Of a stretch of DNA of 64,000 nt, positions 16,504 through 25,900 are shown piece after piece. Position 1 is the stretch's first letter. Each line of letters opens with the position of its first letter. This DNA is from Synechococcus sp. UW105 (GTDB lineage: Bacteria > Cyanobacteriota > Cyanobacteriia > PCC-6307 > Cyanobiaceae). Both the position numbers and the translations under genes were made by a program. The stretch spans positions 1-64,000 of the forward strand of contig NZ_UCNN01000012.1 of the NCBI RefSeq assembly GCF_900473935.1, given 5' to 3'. Below the pieces are notes generated by a model. That model was not told the DNA's origin, made no database searches, and saw nothing but the letters and a program-made list of their open reading frames with translations.

Positions 16504-18006
16504 ATGGGTGACACCCCTTTTGCTGACAAGCCACTCACTGATCGCCTGTTGCGCAGCTGGGTGCGTTGCCGGCGTCGGGCTTGGCTGGATCGGCATGGTG
16601 ATCCCCACGCCAGGATCTACACCGCCCATCGCACCCTCCAGCTCGACGATCAACAACGCAGTTTTGTGGCTTTGCTGCCGAGGAAGCCCGCAGCGGGGCT
16701 TTCCGGCTTGGCCGAGGGGGCTCCTGGTGTGGTGGGTGTTCGTTTGACAGGAGAGGGGCCCGATGGCCTTCCTCTGGAGGCGCATCCGCCGTTGCTGGAA
16801 CGGGTGGCCGGCAGCAGCCGCTGGGGAGACTTCGCCTATCGCCCAGTGCTTGCTCGTCAGGGACGGAGGCTCACCCGTGAACATCGTCTCCCCCTTGCCC
16901 TGGCTGGACAATTGCTCGCGGATTTCCAGCAGTCGCCGGTGGGAGAGGCTCTCGCGGTTGCAGGAGCTGGGCGACGGTTGGAGAAGGAACGGCTGCCCCT
17001 GAATGCAGCCCTTCAGCGCCAGTTGGATGAAGCATTGGTCAAGTTGGCGGCTGATTTACAGCGTTTGGATCCGCCTCCGCTAGCGGCCGATCGACGCAAA
17101 TGCACACTCTGTAGCTGGAGAGGCCTCTGCAATGCCGAGGCAGCGTCCGAAGGTCATCTCAGCGAAGTGAGTGGAATCGGGGCGAAACGCCGCGAGATGC
17201 TCCAGGAGTTAGGAATCCATGGCCTCAAGGACTTGGCGGCGGCCGAGCCTGCGGTGTTGGCCACTCAGCTCGAGCGCTACGGCGAACAGCACGGTGCGGT
17301 GGCACTTCCGTTGGTCGTCCAAGCCCGGGCCCAACGTGATGGTCTGGTGGAGCGACTTGATCAGGCTCCGAGTCTTCCCGAGCTGGCGATGGCGCCAGGG
17401 GTGCTGCTTTACGACATCGAGTCGGATCCCGATGCTCGCGATGACTTCCTGCATGGTTTTGTTTGTCTGCCGCGTGACCAGTCAGGCCGCTGGGACCTCG
17501 GTCGAGGCCGCTATCACCCACTTCTGGTGCTCCAGGAACATGGTGAGAAGCGTTCTTGGCTGAGGTTGCGCCGTTTGCTGGCTGCTTACGCCGACTGGCC
17601 GATTCTTCATTACGGCGAGACCGAATCGCTGGCTTTGAAACGCATGGCGCAGCGTCAGGGGGCTAGTGATCGCCAGTTAGAGAGCTATAAACATCGGTTG
17701 GTGGATGTGCATGCCCGGGTGCGGCATCACTGGCGATTACCGCTCAACAGTTATGGCCTTAAGTCCGTCGCCGCATGGCGCGGTTTTCAGTGGCGTCAAC
17801 GCAGTGTGGACGGAGCCAGGGCGCTGCTGTGGTGGCGGCAGTGGCGGGGATCCGGCCCTCTCGATCGCGGACATCACCAAACCTTGCGCTGGATTTTTAC
17901 TTACAACGAAGATGACTGCCTGGCGACATGGGCGGTGGCCTCATGGTTGTTGGAGCAAGACAACAATGAGGAGAGATCGGACGTCACCGGTGCGTCGGAG
18001 AGATGA
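16504..18006 (+). CDS. TM0106-family RecB-like putative nuclease
   Basis: A 500-residue protein with three parts. The N-terminal third resembles RecB/Cas4-like nuclease modules: WVRCRRRAWLDRHG near the start and KCTLCSWRGLCNAEA around residue 200 supply the Cys set that in relatives binds an iron-sulfur cluster. Next is a helix-hairpin-helix-like stretch, LSEVSGIGAKRREMLQELGI. The last half is a RNase H-like exonuclease domain with LLYDIESDP, ILHYGETESLALKRM and FTYNEDDCLATWAVASWLL, the D-x-E and NxxD motifs. This layout is that of the TM0106 family; biological role is not established, probably DNA repair or RNA/DNA processing. It ends just before a terminator hairpin that serves the opposite strand. 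Confidence 0.82.
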   Translation: MGDTPFADKPLTDRLLRSWVRCRRRAWLDRHGDPHARIYTAHRTLQLDDQQRSFVALLPRKPAAGLSGLAEGAPGVVGVRLTGEGPDGLPLEAHPPLLERVAGSSRWGDFAYRPVLARQGRRLTREHRLPLALAGQLLADFQQSPVGEALAVAGAGRRLEKERLPLNAALQRQLDEALVKLAADLQRLDPPPLAADRRKCTLCSWRGLCNAEAASEGHLSEVSGIGAKRREMLQELGIHGLKDLAAAEPAVLATQLERYGEQHGAVALPLVVQARAQRDGLVERLDQAPSLPELAMAPGVLLYDIESDPDARDDFLHGFVCLPRDQSGRWDLGRGRYHPLLVLQEHGEKRSWLRLRRLLAAYADWPILHYGETESLALKRMAQRQGASDRQLESYKHRLVDVHARVRHHWRLPLNSYGLKSVAAWRGFQWRQRSVDGARALLWWRQWRGSGPLDRGHHQTLRWIFTYNEDDCLATWAVASWLLEQDNNEERSDVTGASER

Positions 18007-18029
18007 AAAAAGGGGCTGTGGAGCCCCTT
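18005..18029 (-). terminator. Intrinsic terminator of the DUF805 gene
   Basis: AAGGGGCT (18010-18017) and AGCCCCTT (18022-18029) pair around a four-base loop. On the minus strand the hairpin is followed by a run of six T, so it ends transcripts from the minus-strand DUF805 gene 44 bp away. It begins immediately after the stop of the plus-strand nuclease gene. Confidence 0.8.
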
Positions 18030-18072
18030 CGCATATTCAGTGGTCAATCTCTGTGGTCAACCTGGGTTGGAG

Positions 18073-18414
18073 TCAGCCGACCACGCTGGGCTGCACCAGA
18101 AGATAAAGAAACCAGAAGCCGCCAATAAAGGGCACCAAGTTGATGAAAATCCAGACCCACTCCTTGCCGCTGTCGCGAAGACGGCGAACGGTGATTGAGA
18201 GGGACGGAAAGATTTGGGCAATGGCATAGATCACGGCCACGCCTAGGAGGATGCCATTTTCCGTGTTGGCGAAAACGGTGGTGCCGATGATCAGGAGGAT
18301 GAAATAAACAATCGCGTCAAGCAGGGCGAACCACCAATACTCAGATCGCGTTGCTTTGCCGCCGTAGGTGAAGGATTTCCGCCATGCAGTGGTGAACGCC
18401 TCAATCGGTCCCAT
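18073..18414 (-). CDS. DUF805 small membrane protein
   Basis: A 113-residue protein with three or four hydrophobic segments and the DUF805 pattern: FTTAWRKSFTYGGKATRSEYWWFAL at the start, SLSITVRRLRDSGKEWVW in the middle, and a final GFWFLYLLVQPS. The family is widespread in bacterial inner membranes (YhaH type) with no established function. It is a single-gene unit with its own terminator at 18005-18029. Confidence 0.88.
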   Translation of the reverse strand: MGPIEAFTTAWRKSFTYGGKATRSEYWWFALLDAIVYFILLIIGTTVFANTENGILLGVAVIYAIAQIFPSLSITVRRLRDSGKEWVWIFINLVPFIGGFWFLYLLVQPSVVG

Positions 18415-18484
18415 GGATGTCGTTGGATTACTCGCCGGAACTATGGCGCTAGTCAGGAATTTTGTCTATTTCGAGACAAAAAAA

Positions 18485-19342
18485 TTAGCTGGTTTGTGCA
18501 GTCCCGCACTCTTGGAAGGCTGGCGGTTCGTGCAAGCTCAAGGCTTGGCTTCCGGTCGATAGCTCAAGCGATGGCTGTTGTAAGGCGCCACGTCGAATTA
18601 AAGCCAGTCCTCGCCAGCTGCTGCCCTCTTGAACGGCAGAGGTGATGGTTCCTGCTCGATCGCCGTTGTGCAGAAGGGTGTCTCCGATTGCTGGGGAGGT
18701 GGCTAGGGCCTCGGAGGGTTGAACGGTCCAGCAACGCAGCTTTTGTTTCACGCCATCGCGGGATGCCAGCTTGGCGATGGTCTCTTGGCCGAGATAGCAG
18801 CCTTTATCCAGGCTCACCCAGTCGCCGAGGCCAAGCTCCAGAGGATTGGTGTCGCCGTTTAACTCCTGCTTGCTGAAGGGCAGCCCAAGGTTGAGACGCC
18901 AGTGCTCGAGTTGGTCTGGGTTGGCCAAATTCAGGCTCTCCCAATCTGAGGGTAGGGATGTGCCCTCAAGCCAGAGGACTTCCTGATCCCACTGCGGGGG
19001 TTGGTGCGCAGGGCAGAGTCGTTGCAGCCGCCGCCGTTGACCTGACTGGGTGATCTTGACGCGATCGGCGGGAAAGATCACTCGATCGAAGCCAGTGAGC
19101 ACGGCTTCTGCATCGCCGCAGAGAACCAACACATCGGCGCCCTCTGGATCGAGGCGCACCTCCAGGAGAGCTTGCACCCTGCCTGTAGCCGTGAGCCAGC
19201 AGCTGCGGATGAGCTGATGGTCGGGGGCCTGCTGAATCGCAGCACTGGTTTGTCCATGCAAGAACTGACGACTGCCGCCTCCTTTCAGGCGCAGAGAGGG
19301 GAAGCTGGCATCCCAGAGCAGTGCTTGTGCGCCATCGTTCAT
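18485..19342 (-). CDS. ygfZ: YgfZ/GcvT-like folate-binding protein
   Basis: A 285-residue protein related to the T-protein of glycine cleavage. The YgfZ signature KGCYLGQE is at 180-187, with the conserved Cys182, preceded by LGDWVSLD. YgfZ helps make or repair some iron-sulfur proteins in a folate-dependent way. The N-terminal [10 protein letters not shown] is also typical. Its ATG overlaps the pyrE stop by 4 bases, so it is probably translated from the pyrE transcript. Confidence 0.92.
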   Translation of the reverse strand: MNDGAQALLWDASFPSLRLKGGGSRQFLHGQTSAAIQQAPDHQLIRSCWLTATGRVQALLEVRLDPEGADVLVLCGDAEAVLTGFDRVIFPADRVKITQSGQRRRLQRLCPAHQPPQWDQEVLWLEGTSLPSDWESLNLANPDQLEHWRLNLGLPFSKQELNGDTNPLELGLGDWVSLDKGCYLGQETIAKLASRDGVKQKLRCWTVQPSEALATSPAIGDTLLHNGDRAGTITSAVQEGSSWRGLALIRRGALQQPSLELSTGSQALSLHEPPAFQECGTAQTS

Positions 19343-19896
19343 GGCTTCAGCTCCTTGGCACGGGCTGCGATTTCGCTCAGTTTGAACAAGCTGACCAATT
19401 CCAGCCCAGCGGCGTCCATGGCTTCTTGGCCGCCTTCTTCTCTGTCAACGATCGTGACCACCCGTGCCACGACATAGCCGGCTTGTTTGAGTTGATTCAC
19501 CGCTTGAATCGACGATCCTCCGGTGGTCACCACGTCTTCCAGCACGGTGACCCGGGCTCCTGCGGGGGGTAAAGGACCTTCCAGCCATGCGCCGGTGCCA
19601 TGGCCTTTGGCCTGCTTGCGCACAATCAAGGCATCCAAGCTGCGGCCAGCTTGAGCTGCAGCCATCGCCACTCCGCTCACCAATGGATCTGCCCCCAAGG
19701 TGAGTCCTCCGACGGCGACCGCGTCAGGCTCCACGCAAGCGAGCATGGCAGGGCTGAGTAGGGCTAGGCCAGTTCCACTCAGGGCGACAGGTTTGCAGTT
19801 CACGTAATGGTCACTGTTGCGGCCGGAGGCGAGCGTGAAGGCGCCATGGCGGTAGCACTCAGCTGCTAGTCGGTTCAACAGGTTGTCGCGGCTCAT
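19339..19896 (-). CDS. pyrE: Orotate phosphoribosyltransferase
   Basis: A 185-residue enzyme of pyrimidine synthesis that joins orotate to PRPP to give OMP. It shows [20 protein letters not shown], then [18 protein letters not shown] (the mobile loop with catalytic Lys), and the PRPP motif [14 protein letters not shown]. Length is typical of the bacterial enzyme. Start at ATG 19896. Coupled to ygfZ by a 4-base overlap. Confidence 0.94.
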   Translation of the reverse strand: MSRDNLLNRLAAECYRHGAFTLASGRNSDHYVNCKPVALSGTGLALLSPAMLACVEPDAVAVGGLTLGADPLVSGVAMAAAQAGRSLDALIVRKQAKGHGTGAWLEGPLPPAGARVTVLEDVVTTGGSSIQAVNQLKQAGYVVARVVTIVDREEGGQEAMDAAGLELVSLFKLSEIAARAKELKP

Positions 19897-19931
19897 AGGG
19901 GGACTGGTCCGGGACGGATCTTCTGCCTAGT

Positions 19932-20495
19932 TTGCGCTCAGCTGGGTCCTGGGCTGTGTCGCGCCTTCTTCACTCTTCGCTTGTGTTGTTGGTGTTGGCT
20001 GTGACGAATCCTGCGCGACAGGTGGTCGCCCGTCCTGTGGTCTGTACCACCAGCCTTGAAGCGCCTACTGCCATACAAGCCTCCGGGCCTGCTCTGCCGG
20101 TAGAAATCACTCGCTGCGCGCCGGTGGAGCGTACGGACACGATGATGGATCGCCGTTTTTATACCTGGACTTCTCCCTTTGCCCGCGGCGTGGATGTGAT
20201 CCATCAGGTCACAGACCTGCTCGGCATCGCAATGGCCGGTCCGGAGGGCACTCGCCTGATGGGTTTCGGATTCCCGGATCAAACGATCATCTGGGATGGC
20301 TCTGCTCTGCAAAACACCACAGAGTCCTTGTTGGAGGAGCAGAGCAAGCCGATTCCTTGGCGCACTGTCGATATCTCAAGTGGTTTTGATCGCAGCCTGG
20401 CTAGTGAGGATGAAGTCACCACTGAGGCGGTGATGGTGGACCTGGACCTCCCCCCCAGTGAAACCATTGGCACCCCGGTGCGCGGCCTGTGGTAA
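19932..20495 (+). CDS. Conserved hypothetical secreted protein
   Basis: Up to 187 residues with a hydrophobic N-terminal signal (LLHSSLVLLVLAVTN) and a likely cleavage near VVARPVV. The start is uncertain: TTG at 19932 or GTG at 19956; neither has a clear Shine-Dalgarno. The mature part has two Cys (VVCTTS and ITRCAPVE) that could form a disulfide, and conserved-looking RGVDVIHQVTDLLGIA and GFGFPDQTIIWDG segments. I recall similar hypothetical proteins in marine picocyanobacteria but know no function. A tRNA gene follows 13 bp downstream. Confidence 0.7.
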   Translation: MRSAGSWAVSRLLHSSLVLLVLAVTNPARQVVARPVVCTTSLEAPTAIQASGPALPVEITRCAPVERTDTMMDRRFYTWTSPFARGVDVIHQVTDLLGIAMAGPEGTRLMGFGFPDQTIIWDGSALQNTTESLLEEQSKPIPWRTVDISSGFDRSLASEDEVTTEAVMVDLDLPPSETIGTPVRGLW

Positions 20496-20508
20496 ATCCT
20501 CATGCCAA

Positions 20509-20581
20509 GGGGGTCTAGCAATCTGGTGAATGCAGCGAACTCATAATTCGCCTAAGGCGAGTTCGATCCTCGCGACCCCCA
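20509..20581 (+). tRNA. tRNA with CAT anticodon (elongator tRNA-Met, or tRNA-Ile2)
   Basis: A full cloverleaf is readable. The acceptor pairs GGGGGTC with GACCCCC (20574-20580). The D arm is GC...GC around AATCTGGTGAAT. The anticodon stem GCGAA/TTCGC encloses CTCATAA (anticodon CAT). The T arm is GCGAG-TTCGATC-CTCGC, and the discriminator is A. CCA is not encoded. The paired first base (G-C) argues against initiator tRNA. CAT may also mean an isoleucine tRNA whose C34 is changed to lysidine; the sequence alone does not settle this. Confidence 0.9.
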
Positions 20582-20594
20582 TTCACCCCAACTG

Positions 20595-21908
20595 ATGCGC
20601 ATCCTGCTTCTGCTGGTTTTGTTGGTGATGCCTGCGTTCTTTGCAGCGGTCGAGGTATCTCTTCTGCGCTTGCGCACCAGTCGGGTTCGGGTGCTGGATG
20701 AGCAGGGCGTGGCAGGTGCTCATGCGGTGCATCGCCTGCAGCGCCGCATGCGGCGGGCCCTGCTGATGTGTCAGCTCGGAGCCACGCTCTCCCTGGTCGC
20801 TCTCGGCTGGGCCGGCAGCGGATTTGCGTGGCATTGGTGGCCTCAGCAGACGCTGCCAAGCCGGTGGTGGACTTTGGTCTGGTTCCTGTTCCTCACCCTC
20901 TTGGCCACGTTGGTGGCGGGCTTGTTGCCCCGTGCCTGGGTGCTTAGCCGTCCGGAACGGGCGGCGCTGATCTTGGCACCGGTTCTGGAGGCAGTGATGC
21001 GGGTGCTGAGGCCGATTCTCTCGCTTTTGGAGGCGTTGGCCTCCTTAGTGCTGAGACTGATGGGCCTGCCAGCGCGCTGGGATTCCCTCGGTTCACCGCT
21101 GACTGCGGGTGAATTGGAAACCCTGATCGAAAGTGGCGATGTCACCGGCCTGCGGCCGGACGAACGCAACATTCTTGAAGGGGTTTTCGCGTTGCGCGAT
21201 ACCCAGGTGCGGGAGGTGATGGTGCCTCGTTCGGGCATGGTCACGCTTCCTGTGGATGTGCGTTTTGCTGAGCTGATGGAGGCGGTGCACCGCACCCGTC
21301 ATGCCCGCTTCCCGGTGATTGGCCAATCGCTTGATGACGTGCGGGGAGTCCTTGATCTGCGCTTGCTTGCCGAACCGATTGCTGGCGGGCTGCTGGATGA
21401 GGCTTCGCCACTCGAGCCTTACCTACTTCCTGCCGAACGTGTCCTCGAAACCAGCACCCTGGCGGAGCTGCTGGCCCTGATCCGTAATGGCCACCCCTTG
21501 CTTCTGGTGGTGGATGAACACGGTGGTACTGAGGGGCTGGTGACGGCAGCGGACCTCACCGGTGAGATCGTTGGGGAGGAGCCGGAGCCGGATTCGGAGA
21601 TTCCGGATCTCCAGCCCTTGATGAACAGCCCTGGTAGCTGGCTGGTGGCTGGGGACTTGGAGATCTTTGAGCTCAATCGTCAGCTGGGACTTGAATTGCC
21701 CGAGGCCACGGAGCACCACACCCTTGCCGGTTTTTTGCTGGAGCGGCTACAACACATCCCTGCAGAAGGAGAAGCACTGCGACATCACGGGCTGCAATTT
21801 GAGATCGTGGCGATGGACGGACCCCGCATTGGCCGTGTGTTGTTGATCTGCCCAGAAGGCTCTCCCACCGCTTCTGATGACCACAATCCTGAGATCTCCG
21901 ATGCCTAA
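20595..21908 (+). CDS. CNNM/CorC (HlyC/TlyC) family membrane protein with CBS domains
   Basis: A 437-residue protein. The N-terminal half is a DUF21/CNNM transmembrane domain with hydrophobic segments and the FFAAVEVSLLRLRTSRVRVL start typical of the family. Then comes a linker (ILEGVFALRDTQVREVMVPRSGM) and a pair of CBS domains (ARFPVIGQSLDDVRGVLDL and LLLVVDEHGGTEGLVTAAD followed by LTGEIVGE). A C-terminal CorC/HlyC domain follows (SWLVAGDLEIFELNRQLGLEL, TLAGFLLERLQHIP). Relatives are implicated in Mg2+ or Co2+ efflux and ion homeostasis. The gene begins 13 bp after the tRNA. Confidence 0.9.
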   Translation: MRILLLLVLLVMPAFFAAVEVSLLRLRTSRVRVLDEQGVAGAHAVHRLQRRMRRALLMCQLGATLSLVALGWAGSGFAWHWWPQQTLPSRWWTLVWFLFLTLLATLVAGLLPRAWVLSRPERAALILAPVLEAVMRVLRPILSLLEALASLVLRLMGLPARWDSLGSPLTAGELETLIESGDVTGLRPDERNILEGVFALRDTQVREVMVPRSGMVTLPVDVRFAELMEAVHRTRHARFPVIGQSLDDVRGVLDLRLLAEPIAGGLLDEASPLEPYLLPAERVLETSTLAELLALIRNGHPLLLVVDEHGGTEGLVTAADLTGEIVGEEPEPDSEIPDLQPLMNSPGSWLVAGDLEIFELNRQLGLELPEATEHHTLAGFLLERLQHIPAEGEALRHHGLQFEIVAMDGPRIGRVLLICPEGSPTASDDHNPEISDA

Positions 21909-21975
21909 CAGCTGTGTTCAGTTCGTCTGATCAAGAGCAATCAGGGATAATTGGCCGGATCCCTTTCGCCTGCCC

Positions 21976-22980
21976 ATGACCGAACCAATGGTGCCGGTGA
22001 AGGTTGGTGTGATCGGAATTGGCAACATGGGCTGGCATCACGCTCGCGTGCTGAGCCTGCTCAAAGATGCTGAGCTCGTTGGGGTCGCCGACCCTGACCC
22101 CGACCGCGGCCAGCTGGCAAAAGAGCAGTTCGGCTGCGGTTGGTTTGCCGATTACCGCGAGATGCTCTCTGAGGTTGAGGCGGTTTGCATCGCGGTACCA
22201 ACGCTGCTGCACCATGCCGTTGGCCTCGCCTGTCTCGATGCCGGCCTGCATGTGCTGATCGAGAAGCCGATTGCGGCGAGCCAAGAGGAGGCATCGGCCT
22301 TGATCGCTGCTGCCAGCAGGAACGGGCGTTTGCTGCAGGTGGGGCATATCGAGCGTTTCAACCCTGCCTTCCGCGAACTGATCAAGGTGGTTGCCAATGA
22401 GGAGGTGGTTGTTTTGGAGGCGCGTCGGCATAGTCCCCATGCCGACCGGGCCAACGATGTGTCGGTGGTTCTCGATCTGATGATCCATGATCTCGACCTG
22501 GTCTTAGAGCTTGCTCAGGCCCCTGTGGTCAGCCTCGCTGCCGCGGGTGGCCGCAGTGCTGAGGGCCCGATTGATTATGTGAACGCCACACTCGGTTTTG
22601 CGAACGGTGTGGTGGCGAGCCTCACGGCTAGCAAAATGAGTCATCGCAAAATCCGCAGCTTGAGTGCCCATTGCCGCGCAAGCCTTGTGGAGACTGACTT
22701 CCTCAATCACAACCTCCACATTCATCGCCGTGCCCACGAGTGGTACTCGGCTGACCATGGCGAGCTGTTGTATCGGAATGATGGTTTCATCGAGGAGGTG
22801 AGTACCACCTCCATCGAGCCCCTGTATGCCGAGCTTGAGCACTTCCTTCAGTGCGTGCGAGGCAGGGAAACGCCTGCTGTTGATGGTCAACAGGCATCTA
22901 GAGCCTTGAAGCTGGCGGATTTGATCGAGCATGCCGTTGAGCATCCAGGCATCGGTGTGCCTCTGAACGATCCGATCTGA
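21976..22980 (+). CDS. Gfo/Idh/MocA-family oxidoreductase
   Basis: A 334-residue NAD(P)-dependent sugar dehydrogenase. The Rossmann motif VGVIGIGNMGWHHARVL is near the N-terminus, AVCIAVPTLLHHAVGLACLDAGLHVLIEKPIA holds the catalytic EKP motif, and GHIERFNPAF and DLMIHDLDLVLEL follow. The arrangement resembles UDP-N-acetylglucosamine 3-dehydrogenase-type enzymes, used for modified surface sugars, but the substrate is not certain. It converges on the GH15-like gene with a 15 bp gap. Confidence 0.88.
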   Translation: MTEPMVPVKVGVIGIGNMGWHHARVLSLLKDAELVGVADPDPDRGQLAKEQFGCGWFADYREMLSEVEAVCIAVPTLLHHAVGLACLDAGLHVLIEKPIAASQEEASALIAAASRNGRLLQVGHIERFNPAFRELIKVVANEEVVVLEARRHSPHADRANDVSVVLDLMIHDLDLVLELAQAPVVSLAAAGGRSAEGPIDYVNATLGFANGVVASLTASKMSHRKIRSLSAHCRASLVETDFLNHNLHIHRRAHEWYSADHGELLYRNDGFIEEVSTTSIEPLYAELEHFLQCVRGRETPAVDGQQASRALKLADLIEHAVEHPGIGVPLNDPI

Positions 22981-22995
22981 CCTCTTCCGCTCTGT

Positions 22996-25900
22996 TCAGA
23001 CCAGGCCTTCCAGTTCCGCCAAGTCCCGAAGAGCAGCAATCTGCCAGTGGCGACACTGCGCTGGTGAGGCGCGATAGAACTGAGCCCATGCAGCCGCCTT
23101 GTGCTCGGAGTAACTGGCAACGTCTTGCTCGGGGTGGGTGAGTCCCCAGCCGACACGCACCGCATGTCCGATCACGACATCGAGAGCAATGTCATCGTCG
23201 AAGCGCACGTTTGGATTGGTGGCGGTGAAGGCCATCAGTGACAACAGGCATTCGCTGCAGAGTTGTCGGTATTCCGGTGCGCTGATTCTGCCGAGTAGAT
23301 GCTCGATTTGAACGGCAAAATTTCGCTCGCCAGGTGTTTTCTCCAGTAGCAGTGCACTGGTCAGTCGATTGCGCCGTTCAAGCTTGTCGCCGATGACCAG
23401 GCCGCGGCAATGTTCCAGCAGTGACCAGATTCCTGCATGGAAGTCTTTGGGTACGCGCTGCAGTGATCCGAGTCGGATTCGATGCTGGAGCCAGTCTCCA
23501 CCACTGGGTTGCTCTTCCATAGGGGCTGGTACGGCCCATTGCACCGTGCCGCTGAGATGAAGCTGTTCGTTGCGTTTCAACGATGCTCGGGCGTGCTCAA
23601 GGTCGCTGAGCACGGCCCGAAGGCGTAGCCCGATGGCGTGGGGAGGCTCGCTGCAGAGAGCCTCGAAGCCTTCGTCTTGGCTGCAGTGTCGTTCAGCGGC
23701 CAGTTCGGAGGTCAGCAGTAACAGCAGTTGTCCCAGTTGCAGGGTGAGAGTGCCGCTCAGCAGCTGGGGTTGGCGTCTGGCCAGGCCATCCAGTGCCAGT
23801 AAAAGTTCCTGTTGAAGGCTGCTTTCGCGGGCATCACTGCCACAGGTACGGCGAATGAGCCCCGCAATTGTTCCACTGCCCACTGGGCGACTGAGACTCG
23901 AGTCGGCGGTGTAGTTGCGCCCCACCACAACAGTTTTCTGGCGGGCAAGCAGGTCGATCAGTGCGTCCTCTAGCTGGGGGTGCACCAGACCGAGCACGCC
24001 CGCGCAGCGTCTGACCACATTCCAGTCTTGTTGTTGCAGCCCTCGGCGATAGATCTCCTCAACCAGGGCAAGCAGTGTGACGCTGCTGCCCTGTGGTCCC
24101 TGTAGTTGGGCCCCATCGCCGAGACGAATGTTCAGCTGTTCGAGCACTTCGGCTTGCTCGCGCAGGGAGGCACTGCTCCAGAGGCGTTCGCAGAGTTCGG
24201 CTGGAGAGATGTCATCGAGTTCTTGCTCCTGCGCGGCAGTGAGATCGCCCAGATCCGTTGAGTCCTGCAACAAGCGTGTCGGGTCAGTGCTCTGGTCATG
24301 GTCTGCATGGTCAGCCCAGGTACCGCGCCGCTGATCCGATAAATCGACCCATTGGCCCTGCCTGGCCAGGTCGTCTAGGTGTGCATAGTGCACGGCGATG
24401 CCATCGATTTCTCCAGTGCACAGCCGTTCTGCGAGGGCCAGCACAGTCTCCGGTGCTCTTGAGAACACCGTTTCCGAGATTGGGATCACCAGCAGAGGAG
24501 CACCTGTACCACGCCAGTGACGCTGCAGGAGGTGGAGCTCGTTCAACACGGTTTCCACCAGATGATTCGGGTCATCCGTGAGATAGAACGTGTCCTCCTC
24601 CAGTACGGAGGGGGGGAAGACCATCTGGTTTTGCCCTTGCCGATAGAAACGGGCGGTGACCGCCGATTCCGTCCGTACCGGTGGATGGCCAGTGAGACCG
24701 AGGTTTGGATTGGCACCGATTGGGCGCAGCCGTTGTTTGAGGGCTGCCGATGGCTGCACCGTTACCTCTCCTGAGCCTGTGTCAGACACTGGAAAGCCTC
24801 GACCTCTGAGGATGTTGGCCTGGTTAGAGTTGCTGGCCACCAGTGTCACCAACACCCGATCTGCGCCAAGCGCAGCCGGCAGCCTCCGCCCGCAGGGGTC
24901 TAGGTCTTCGGGCAGCAGCAGGCCTGCCAGCAACATCTCCCCTAGCCAGGCGAGGCTTTGGGTCCACAACAGCGGCACGTTGGCGTTGGCGTGTCGCTGT
25001 TGACTTCCAGCTTGCCGACGTTCAGCGCTGAGAGCGTCCTTTGGCACCACATAGAGCTCTGGATAAAGCCGCTCGCCGTTGTGCTCGACAGCCAGCGGTT
25101 GGAGCCGCTGCTGCCATTGCTTGGCCTCATCCCAGCGTTCTTCACAGCAGGCGGTGATGAGTTCGTAGGCCAGGAACAGGGGCCATTCCGATTCGATCCC
25201 CTCAAAGGTGGCTAGTTCCTCCCGCTCGTAATGGAGACGGCTGATGTCTTCCACCACGGTCTGGTGACCATCACGGCGGAAGCGTTTGTAGCCATAGGGT
25301 CCGCCGAGATCACGGCGGATTCGGTCGCAGGTGCGGGCCACCAGCTGCCGGTCTTCGATCGCCCAGGCGGGGTAGCCCACCACAGAGAGGCAAGCACTAT
25401 CAGATTCTTTGCTTGCCGACTCACGAGGGAGCAGCCCTTGCAGTGCGCGGCGCAGACGCACCAATGAACCCTGGGGGATCTGCACAACCATGCTGCCGTC
25501 ACCGTTGGTGCCGAACAGATCGAGGGCCTCCAGGGCCTCCAGCGCCGCTTTGGCCATCCCGATCGAGCTGGCGTTGCGTTCGGGTAAGCCGTGATTGCCT
25601 TTGTCGCCGCGCTCCCAAATGCCGTAGTCGGGAATGCGGTAAGCCCTGGCGACGTAATACACCAGGTTTTGGATGAAGTCCGCTTCATGGCGGCTACGCA
25701 CCACCGTCAGCCCGCTCCGGGTGAGTTGCGCCAGTTGGAGCAGAAACAGCGATGTGGCATCCAGTTGCAGGTGCCCCCAGCCGTTATCAGGTACCACCGT
25801 GTCACCGGTGGCTGTGTCGTACTTGGCGTGAAGGGCGTCAAGCGGATGGAGGCTTTTTTTGAAACGCTCAACTTTGTGGGCCTGGCGCATCATGGCGTTG

